DNA of 64,000 nt from positions 14,264-78,263 of the forward strand of contig NZ_JAHXBN010000025.1 of the NCBI RefSeq assembly GCF_019924045.1. Direction: 5' to 3'. A program made the position numbers and the translations under genes. Every line of letters starts with the position of its first letter. The stretch's first letter is position 1. This document shows, piece by piece, positions 1-7,095 of the stretch. The notes under the pieces were generated by a model. It worked only from the letters and a program-made list of their open reading frames with translations. It ran no database searches and had not been told where the DNA came from. This stretch comes from Dyadobacter fermentans (GTDB taxonomy: Bacteria > Bacteroidota > Bacteroidia > Cytophagales > Spirosomataceae).

Positions 1-2
1 AC

Positions 3-497
3 CCCGCCCCTGTACGGGTATTCGACGTGAACCTGCGCCCGCCGCATTACTCGCGCGAACAAGTACTGGAACTGCTGGGCTTTGCCAGCATTGTCAAAAT
101 GAACGAGCATGAGTTGCGAGAGGTAACCGGCTGGCTCACGACCTTCGAAAACGAAAAACAGGCCATGGCGTACATCCTCGACCGTTTCAAACTCGATATG
201 TTCGTACTAACGTGCGGAGCGGAAGGCGCCATGGTGCTTACCGGCAGTGGCGAATTCCACCAGCATCCGGGATTTACGGTGGAAGTGGCCGATACCATCG
301 GCAGCGGCGACGCATTCCTCGGCGCATTCCTCTACCAAACCGCCACGGGGCATCCGCTTGCCGAATCCCTCGAATTTGCCTGTGCCGCCGGTGCATTCGT
401 AGCCGGTAAGGCCGGTGCATTGCCCGCATTCTCGGAAACCGACATTCAGGATTTCATTCATGCTCAACAGCAGCCAATGCTGCCTATAATCCACTGA
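3..497 (+). CDS. PfkB-family sugar kinase, probable fructokinase (3' part only)
   Basis: This is the C-terminal part of a ribokinase/PfkB-type kinase. The reading frame is open from the first bases (it reads PVRVFDVNLRPP), so the gene starts before the window and the GTG at 27 is an internal codon. The PfkB signature is DTIGSGDAFLGAF around 277-315; the GSGD aspartate is the catalytic base that activates the sugar hydroxyl. SusC follows 32 bp after the stop, and a GH32 fructosidase and a sugar-sensing HTCS lie downstream. That context makes fructose the likely substrate, giving fructose 6-phosphate in the cytoplasm. The family is certain; substrate specificity is inferred from neighbours, and ribose or another ketose remains possible. 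Confidence 0.8.
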   Translation, partial: PAPVRVFDVNLRPPHYSREQVLELLGFASIVKMNEHELREVTGWLTTFENEKQAMAYILDRFKLDMFVLTCGAEGAMVLTGSGEFHQHPGFTVEVADTIGSGDAFLGAFLYQTATGHPLAESLEFACAAGAFVAGKAGALPAFSETDIQDFIHAQQQPMLPIIH

Positions 498-529
498 TTA
501 CCAATTCACGCTCTTTAATCGAAAACATT

Positions 530-3500
530 ATGAGAAAAATTTTACTGCTGGTGGCCCTCGCGGTCGCCTGCGTGATGCAACTGCCCGCCCACGCGCAAAA
601 CAGGGCTCAAATCAAGGGCGTCGTCAAGAGTGTCGACGGCGAACCGCTTCCCGGCGTGAATGTTCTCGAAAAAGGGACTTCCAATGGCGCCGTTACCGAT
701 GTTTCGGGGGCTTACAGTGTGTCGCCTGCTGCCAATGCTACATTGGTATTTTCCTACATCGGCATGCAAACGAAAGAAGTAGCCGTAGGCAACCAGACGA
801 CCATTAACGTTACCCTCGATTACGACCAGAAAAGCCTCAACGAAGTGGTCGTAGTGGGTTATACTTCTTCCAAAAAAGAAGACCTGACCGGCGCCATCGC
901 CGTGGTGGACATGGCACCTTTGAAAAACATCAGCTCCGGTAACCCGATGCAAGCCTTGCAGGGACGCGTACCGGGCTTATACATCGAAAAAACCGGCTCG
1001 CCGAATGGTACGAACTCCCGGATCCTGATCCGCGGTGCCAACACGCTCGGCAACACCGACCCGCTCTACATCATCGACGGTGTGCCTACCAAGCGGCCGG
1101 AGGTGTTCCAGGGACTGAACCCGAACTCGATCGAGTCGATCCAGGTGCTGAAAGACGCCTCGGCATCGTCCATTTACGGGTCGCGGGCTTCCAACGGGGT
1201 AATTATCATTACCACCAAAAACGGCGCAAACAGCAACGGCAAGATCAATATCGACTTCAATACCAGCATTTCGACGCAATCGGAGAAGTATGCAAGGTTC
1301 AAAATGCTGAATGCCGTTGATCGTGGGCGTGCATTGTGGCAGGCTTCGGTGAACGACAAGGTGAATCCCGAGGACGGTTACGGCGCATTGTACCAGTTCG
1401 ACTGGAATAAGGATTTCACGAATCCCATATTAAATGGTGTAAAAGTACAGCCGCTTGTGGGGGGCAACACCAACATGCCCGCAGGCGATACCGACTGGCA
1501 GAAAGTAATGTACAAAACCGGCATCGTGACCAATAACGAGCTCACGATTTCAGGCGGCAACGGGACTTCTTCCCTGCAAATCAATTTGGGTTACTACAAA
1601 AACACAGGCATGCTCCGTTACACCGATTACGACAAGATCAGCGGTCGCATTAACGGGCTTACCAGTGCGTTCGACGGCAAATTGAAAATCGGGGCGAATA
1701 TGCAGCTTGCCTCTTCCAACGAAACCCTCGCGTCGACCGACATTGGCGGAGCAGCTACGCCCGGCCTGGCGGTTACCCTGGCGCCCACCATTCCGGTGTA
1801 TGCCAAGGACGGTTCCTGGGGCGGTGCCATCGGCTCGGGTTACTCCGACCGCAATAACCCGCTCCACATGCAAGAGATCAACAAGTGGGACAATGCACAC
1901 CGGCTTACGCTGTTCGGTAATGTGTTTGTGGAAATCCAGCCATTCAAAAATTTCTTCCTCAAAACCAGCCTCGGTGCCGATAATGCGGCCTACCGCTTCA
2001 AAAACATCGAACAGTCCTTCGAAGAAGGCTCATTCGGCCGCGCCAACAACAGCCTGACAATCGACCAGAACCGCTACCTGAGCATTACGTGGTCCAATAC
2101 CGCCCGCTACAACCTCGACCTGGGCAACAACCACTTCAAGTTCCTGGCAGGTATCGAGGCCATTAAAAACGACTCCGATTTTGAAATAGCCAGAAAAGAA
2201 GGCTTTGCCGTGCAGACCAAGGAGTATTTTGTATTGAATGCAGGTACCGGCAATACCAATGTTACGGGTTCCGGCTCCGGTAGCAGGCTGCTTTCGCAGT
2301 TCGCCCGCATCGACTATGGCTTCTCGGACCGCTACCTGGCCGCGATCACCATTCGTCGCGACGGTTCTTCCCGCTTCGGCTCAGCCAATGCGTACGGTAT
2401 TTTCCCGGCGGCTTCGGTGGGCTGGCGCATCGATAAGGAGCAGTTTTTCAAAGGCGTAACCAAGATAAGCAATCTGAAACTGCGGGCCGGGGTCGGCAGG
2501 GTTGGTAACCAGGAGATCGGTGACCTCGCCCGCTTTGGATTGTACGATACGCGTTACGGTGCGCGCCAATCGCAGTTCCCGAACGGTCATAACAGCTTTT
2601 TCGACCAGTTTTATAACATCGGTACCGCCTACGACCTCAACGGCGCCAACACCGGCAACCTGCCTTCCGGCTTCGTGTCGATCCAGGGTGCTAACCCTAA
2701 TTTGAAATGGGAAACGACCGATGAAGCGAACTTCGGGCTCGATTTCGGACTGTTCGACGGCATGATCCAGGGCTCGTTCGACTACTTTACCCGCAAAACC
2801 AGCGATATCCTGATCACCCCGCCGGTGGCTTCCGCCGTGGGCGAAGGGCAGCTGCGCGTATTGAATGGCGCGGCGAAGTCTAACAGAGGTTTTGAGTTCT
2901 CGGCAGGCTACTATGCCCGTCCGAAAGGCGATTTCACCTACAATGTGATGGCCGGTGTGAGCCGCTTCCGCGACAAGATCACCGCGTTGCCCGAAGAAGT
3001 ACGAGCAGCCTACCCGGGTAATGCGATCCAGACGATCCTCGGCCATTCGCAGTTCGATTTGTTCGGTTATAAAACCAATGGCCTCTTCCAGAACCAGGCC
3101 GAAGTGGACGCCGCTCCCACACAGGTGGGCGCAGGGCCGGGCCGTATCCGCTATGTGGACACGAATGGCGACAACCGCATCGACGACCTCGACCGTGTGT
3201 TTTTCGGGACTACTTTACCGGCATTTGAATATAATTTGAAAGTGGAGGCATTCTACAAGTCGTTCGACTTCTCGATCTTCGGCTCGGGTATCGCAGGCCG
3301 CAAAGGTTTCGACATTTACACTTTCTATAACAACTTCATCCGCGGCCGCGAGAATGTAGGCCCGGGCGTGTTCGATGCCTGGTCGCCAACCAATACCGGT
3401 TCCAAAATCCCTGCGTTGTCGCTCTCCGATGCCAACAACGAGACGCGTTCTTCGGATTATTTCAATGTGAATACTTCCTATTTCAAACTGCGCAACATCC

Positions 3501-3691
3501 AGCTGGGCTATGCGCTGAGCTCGGAACTGATCCAGAAGATCAAACTGCAACGCGTGCGGATGTACCTGATGGCCGAAAACCTGTTCCTGATCAAATCGAA
3601 GCAGTTCAGCGGTCCTGATCCCGAGCGGACAGACATTAATGCCATCCCGATCCCCCGGACATTCACATTTGGTTTGAACATTTCTTTCTAA
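530..3691 (+). CDS. SusC/RagA-family TonB-dependent outer-membrane transporter (fructan locus)
   Basis: This is a 1053-aa outer-membrane barrel that imports oligosaccharides using TonB energy, forming a complex with the SusD lipoprotein encoded next. A signal peptide ends near AHA-QN at residue 22. A carboxypeptidase-regulatory-like domain follows (GVVKSVDGEPLPGVNV), then the SusC signature LNEVVVVGYTSSKKEDLTGA and the plug with LIRGANTLGNTDPLYIIDG. The protein ends in the aromatic strand FTFGLNISF, typical of outer-membrane barrels. Length is normal for SusC. It sits between the sugar kinase and susD with short gaps, so co-transcription is likely. A fructan or fructo-oligosaccharide cargo is inferred from the GH32 enzyme and the HTCS. 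Confidence 0.93.
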   Translation: MRKILLLVALAVACVMQLPAHAQNRAQIKGVVKSVDGEPLPGVNVLEKGTSNGAVTDVSGAYSVSPAANATLVFSYIGMQTKEVAVGNQTTINVTLDYDQKSLNEVVVVGYTSSKKEDLTGAIAVVDMAPLKNISSGNPMQALQGRVPGLYIEKTGSPNGTNSRILIRGANTLGNTDPLYIIDGVPTKRPEVFQGLNPNSIESIQVLKDASASSIYGSRASNGVIIITTKNGANSNGKINIDFNTSISTQSEKYARFKMLNAVDRGRALWQASVNDKVNPEDGYGALYQFDWNKDFTNPILNGVKVQPLVGGNTNMPAGDTDWQKVMYKTGIVTNNELTISGGNGTSSLQINLGYYKNTGMLRYTDYDKISGRINGLTSAFDGKLKIGANMQLASSNETLASTDIGGAATPGLAVTLAPTIPVYAKDGSWGGAIGSGYSDRNNPLHMQEINKWDNAHRLTLFGNVFVEIQPFKNFFLKTSLGADNAAYRFKNIEQSFEEGSFGRANNSLTIDQNRYLSITWSNTARYNLDLGNNHFKFLAGIEAIKNDSDFEIARKEGFAVQTKEYFVLNAGTGNTNVTGSGSGSRLLSQFARIDYGFSDRYLAAITIRRDGSSRFGSANAYGIFPAASVGWRIDKEQFFKGVTKISNLKLRAGVGRVGNQEIGDLARFGLYDTRYGARQSQFPNGHNSFFDQFYNIGTAYDLNGANTGNLPSGFVSIQGANPNLKWETTDEANFGLDFGLFDGMIQGSFDYFTRKTSDILITPPVASAVGEGQLRVLNGAAKSNRGFEFSAGYYARPKGDFTYNVMAGVSRFRDKITALPEEVRAAYPGNAIQTILGHSQFDLFGYKTNGLFQNQAEVDAAPTQVGAGPGRIRYVDTNGDNRIDDLDRVFFGTTLPAFEYNLKVEAFYKSFDFSIFGSGIAGRKGFDIYTFYNNFIRGRENVGPGVFDAWSPTNTGSKIPALSLSDANNETRSSDYFNVNTSYFKLRNIQLGYALSSELIQKIKLQRVRMYLMAENLFLIKSKQFSGPDPERTDINAIPIPRTFTFGLNISF

Positions 3692-3711
3692 TCCTGAAAA
3701 AGCGCATTGTT

Positions 3712-5424
3712 ATGAAAAGCAAATACATATTCGGTCTGATCGCCAGCGGAACGTTGCTGATCACCACCTCCTGTAACGATTTCCTCGATTACCAGCCGCA
3801 GGGGCTGCTGTCGTCGGAGAATATCAAATCAGCCTCCGCAGCGGAGTCGCTCGTGACGGCGGCTTATGCCGGCATCGGCAACGACGAAATGATCGGCCCC
3901 ATGACGAGCATGTGGGTGTACGGCAGCGTACGCTCTGATGACGCCTACAAAGGCGGCGGCGGTGTATCCGACGTGGCGGAAATAGATTTTTACGAGCACT
4001 ACAACCTCACCCGCCCCGACTTCGGCTGGATGCACCCCTACACCTGGGAGAATTTTTACAAAGCCATTTCCCGTGCCAATGCCGCGCTCACGAGCCTCAA
4101 TGCGTTGACGGACGCTGAGTTTCCGCTCCGCGCTACCCGTATTGCCGAAATGCGTTTCCTGCGCGGCCATTCGCATTTTATGCTCAAAATGTTGTTCAAA
4201 AATGTGCCTTACATCGATGAAAAACTGTCGAGCGACGACATTCTGAAAGAATCGAATGTACGGTATAACAACGACGAGCTCTGGAACAAAATCGGGGAAG
4301 ATTTCCAGTTTGCAGTCGATAACCTGCCGCAGAAGCAGGCGCAGATCGGCCGGGCCAATAAGCTCTCAGCCTCCGCTTACCTGGCAAAATTGCGCCTTTT
4401 CCAGGCCTATGAGCAGGATGCCAACCACAAAGTGACGGGCATTAACAAAAACCGTTTGCAGGAAGTGGTAACCCTCACCCAGGCTGTGATCGCATCCGGC
4501 CAGTACAGCCTGCAACCCGATTTCGCCGAGAATTTCATTGCGGAAACCGAGAACGGCCCCGAATCCATTTTTGCGATCCAGTACTCGATCAACGACGGTA
4601 CCGCAGCGGGCCGCCTCAGCTACGTGACCGGCCTTAATTACCCGCATGGCGCACCGCAATACGGCTGCTGCGGCTTCCACCAGCCGAGCCAGAACCTGGC
4701 TAACGCCTACCGTACCGATGCGAACGGGTTGCCGCTGTTCGAGACATTCAATGACAAAAATGTGGATTTCAACACCGAAACCGTCGACCCGCGCGTGGAC
4801 CATACCATCGGCATCGACGGCCACCCTTACAAATACGACGCGACCAAGCCATTCAGCAACAGCTGGGTGCGCGACCCGGGTGTGTACGGATTCTTCCACA
4901 CCATGAAGGAGCAGCAGCTGGCCACCAGTTCGTCGTATCATAAAGAAGGACCGTTTATCGGAAGCTCCAAGAATATCGACATTATCCGCTACGACGACGT
5001 GTTATTAATGCAAGCCGAAGCCTATATTGAACTTGGACAGCATGCGCTGGCTTTGCCGCTCATCAACCAGATCCGCAAACGCGCTGCCGCGAGCACCGGA
5101 CGGTTGAAAAAGACGGACGGGACGTTGCCTTCGAAATACAATATCAAGGAATACAGCGCATCCGGCTGGACGCAGGATTATGCCAGAAAAGCGCTCCGTT
5201 GGGAAAGAAGGCTCGAATTTGCAACCGAAAGCCCGCGTTTCTTCGACCTCGTTCGCTGGGGAATTGCCGAGCAAACGCTGAATGCTTATCTTGAAAAAGA
5301 GAAAGTAAGAAGGCCATTCCTCGCGACGGCGAAATTCACTGCGGGAAGAGATGAATACCTGCCCATTCCGCAGCGGGAGATCAGTTTCACGAAGGGGCTT
5401 TATGTTCAGAATCCTGGTTACTAA
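3712..5424 (+). CDS. SusD/RagB-family glycan-binding lipoprotein (fructan locus)
   Basis: This 570-aa surface lipoprotein acts as the lid of the SusC transporter. The N-terminus has a lipobox-like LLITTSC and the family opening NDFLDYQPQG. TPR-like helices fill the first half. The conserved SusD C-terminal region is present (RWERRLEFATESPRFFDLVRWG, then DEYLPIPQREI and a final QNPGY). The gene starts 20 bp after susC, the usual spacing for a translationally coupled pair. Ligand specificity cannot be read from sequence; fructan is inferred from the adjacent GH32 gene. An 81-bp spacer carrying an imperfect palindrome separates it from that gene. Confidence 0.93.
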   Translation: MKSKYIFGLIASGTLLITTSCNDFLDYQPQGLLSSENIKSASAAESLVTAAYAGIGNDEMIGPMTSMWVYGSVRSDDAYKGGGGVSDVAEIDFYEHYNLTRPDFGWMHPYTWENFYKAISRANAALTSLNALTDAEFPLRATRIAEMRFLRGHSHFMLKMLFKNVPYIDEKLSSDDILKESNVRYNNDELWNKIGEDFQFAVDNLPQKQAQIGRANKLSASAYLAKLRLFQAYEQDANHKVTGINKNRLQEVVTLTQAVIASGQYSLQPDFAENFIAETENGPESIFAIQYSINDGTAAGRLSYVTGLNYPHGAPQYGCCGFHQPSQNLANAYRTDANGLPLFETFNDKNVDFNTETVDPRVDHTIGIDGHPYKYDATKPFSNSWVRDPGVYGFFHTMKEQQLATSSSYHKEGPFIGSSKNIDIIRYDDVLLMQAEAYIELGQHALALPLINQIRKRAAASTGRLKKTDGTLPSKYNIKEYSASGWTQDYARKALRWERRLEFATESPRFFDLVRWGIAEQTLNAYLEKEKVRRPFLATAKFTAGRDEYLPIPQREISFTKGLYVQNPGY

Positions 5425-5431
5425 ATTTAAA

Positions 5432-5496
5432 TATGCCACGAAGACACGAAGAAACACGAATAATCTTCGTGCTAATTAGTGCCTTCGTGGCATAAA
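5432..5496. repeat. Imperfect palindrome of the CACGAAG type between susD and GH32
   Basis: The left arm begins ATGCCACGAAGACACGAAG and continues AAACACGAA. The right arm runs from TTCGTGCTAATTAGTG to CCTTCGTGGCAT, so the outer 14 or so bases pair well and the centre less so. The CACGAAG heptamer occurs three times in the left arm. The element fills almost all of the susD-GH32 spacer. It could act as an RNA hairpin that stabilises the upstream susCD message or attenuates GH32, or it may be an interspersed repeat copy. It lacks a U-tract typical of a strong terminator. Confidence 0.7.
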
Positions 5497-5505
5497 AAAT
5501 AAAAC

Positions 5506-7014
5506 ATGAGAAAAACGATCACTTCAATACTCGCAGCCGCGTTACTCACATCATTCGCAAACGCCCAGGACACCCCCGAAAAGTACCGTCCCCAGTTCCA
5601 TTTCTCTCCGAAAGCGCACTGGATGAACGATCCTAACGGGATGCTGTTTCACAACGGCACTTACCATTTGTTCTACCAGTATTACCCGGAGGCGAAAATT
5701 TGGGGCCCCATGCACTGGGGCCACGCCACGAGCAAGGATATGGTACATTGGAAAGAACAGCCCATTGCGCTCTACCCCGACAACCTCGGCTACATTTTCT
5801 CGGGCAGCGCCGTGGCCGATGTGAACAATACCTCCGGCTTCGGGAAGGACGGTAAAACACCGCTGGTGGCGATTTTCACGCACCATAACCCTGTTTTGGA
5901 AAAACAGAAAACCGGCCGTCACGAGTACCAGAGCATTGCATACAGCCTCGATGACGGTGTTACCTGGACCAAATACAGCGGCAACCCGGTACTCCCCAAC
6001 CCCGGCATCACCGATTTCCGCGACCCGAAAGTGCGCTGGTATGAACCGCAAAAAAAGTGGATCATGACACTCGCTACCAAAGACCGCATTACGTTCTACT
6101 CCTCCCCCGACCTCAAAAGCTGGTCGAAGGAAAGCGAGTTCGGGGCCGACGCAGGCGAGCATGGGGGGGTGTGGGAGTGCCCGGACCTGCTCCCGCTCAC
6201 GCACGAGGGGAAGCAGGTGTGGCTGCTGATCGTCAATATCAACCCGGGCGGCCCCAACAAGGGCTCGGCAGGGCAGTATTTCCTGGGCGATTTCGACGGC
6301 AAAACATTCACTGCGTATTCCAAAGAAACCAAATGGCTCGACTGGGGCGCCGATAACTATGCTGCCGTAACTTTCTCCAACACCGGCAACCGCTCCCTGC
6401 TGATGGGCTGGATGAGCAACTGGCAATACGCCAACCAGGTGCCTACCGACCCATGGCGCAGTGCCAATACCATTTCCCGCGAACTGGGGCTGAAAGCCGT
6501 AGGTAAGGAACTCTACCTGACTTCCGTGCCGGCCAGCGAGCTGGAAAATATTAAAGGCGAAGGTTATTCCCAAAAGAATCTGACCGTGAAAGCACCGGTC
6601 GACCTGGCGCCTAAGGGCGGCGATGCATCAGGCCTGTTCCGGCTCGACCTCAAAACCGCAACTGCCGGCGATTTCGAACTCGTGTTGTCCAACAAGACCG
6701 GTAATGAGCTCCTGATCGGCTACAACAAGGCCAGCAACCAGTATTATATCGACCGCTCCAAATCGGGCAAAATCGATTTTGAAGCGGGTTTCGGACAAAA
6801 ACATACGGCTCCGAGGTTGTCCAAAGAGGGTAAAATTGCCTTGACGCTCGTCGCTGATGTAGCATCCGTGGAGCTTTTCGCGGATGGCGGGCTTACCGTG
6901 ATGACGGATATTTTCTTCGCCGACACGCCGCTTTCTGATCTGAGTATCAAGTCCGTGAAGGGCATTCAGGTGGAGGAGGTGCAGTACCATGTATTGAAAC
7001 CCTCGATCGAGTAG
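5506..7014 (+). CDS. Glycoside hydrolase family 32 (levanase/inulinase/invertase type)
   Basis: This 502-aa beta-fructosidase hydrolyses beta-fructofuranosyl bonds by a retaining mechanism. The signal peptide ends at ANA-QD (residue 20), so it acts in the periplasm or at the surface. All three GH32 catalytic motifs are visible: WMNDPNG with nucleophile Asp42, FRDPKV with transition-state stabiliser Asp173, and WECPDL with acid/base Glu224. The five-bladed propeller (about 30-340) is followed by the usual C-terminal beta-sandwich (about 360-500). It sits after susCD and before an HTCS with a sugar-binding sensor, giving a compact fructan locus. Whether it cuts levan, inulin or sucrose, and whether endo or exo, cannot be decided from sequence. 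Confidence 0.93.
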   Translation: MRKTITSILAAALLTSFANAQDTPEKYRPQFHFSPKAHWMNDPNGMLFHNGTYHLFYQYYPEAKIWGPMHWGHATSKDMVHWKEQPIALYPDNLGYIFSGSAVADVNNTSGFGKDGKTPLVAIFTHHNPVLEKQKTGRHEYQSIAYSLDDGVTWTKYSGNPVLPNPGITDFRDPKVRWYEPQKKWIMTLATKDRITFYSSPDLKSWSKESEFGADAGEHGGVWECPDLLPLTHEGKQVWLLIVNINPGGPNKGSAGQYFLGDFDGKTFTAYSKETKWLDWGADNYAAVTFSNTGNRSLLMGWMSNWQYANQVPTDPWRSANTISRELGLKAVGKELYLTSVPASELENIKGEGYSQKNLTVKAPVDLAPKGGDASGLFRLDLKTATAGDFELVLSNKTGNELLIGYNKASNQYYIDRSKSGKIDFEAGFGQKHTAPRLSKEGKIALTLVADVASVELFADGGLTVMTDIFFADTPLSDLSIKSVKGIQVEEVQYHVLKPSIE

Positions 7015-7030
7015 CCACCCCGCAGTACAT

Positions 7031-7068
7031 AGAGCTGCCGTGGTAGTATCCCCGGCAGCTCTATTTTG
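7031..7068 (+). terminator. Intrinsic terminator after the GH32 gene
   Basis: A 10-bp perfect stem, AGAGCTGCCG pairing with CGGCAGCTCT across a 12-base loop, is followed by ATTTTGT. It lies 16 bp after the GH32 stop and ends the kinase-susCD-GH32 transcript before the HTCS gene. Confidence 0.75.
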
Positions 7069-7071
7069 TAT

Positions 7072-7079
7072 TATATTTG
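7072..7079 (+). promoter_or_regulatory. Candidate -7 box for the fructan HTCS gene
   Basis: TATATTTG matches the Bacteroidota -7 consensus TAnnTTTG and lies 16 bp before the HTCS start codon, just after the terminator. No good -33 TTTG is seen at the expected distance, so the call is tentative. Confidence 0.4.
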
Positions 7080-7095
7080 AAATACAATTTATCCT

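Noticed and set aside
5551..6573. Minus-strand open frame of 340 codons opposite GH32
   Set aside because: It is an antisense shadow; the GH32 frame has all three catalytic motifs.
7072..7079. Complete promoter with -33 box for the fructan HTCS
   Set aside because: Only the -7 box is good; the upstream sequence is the terminator stem and has no TTTG at normal spacing.
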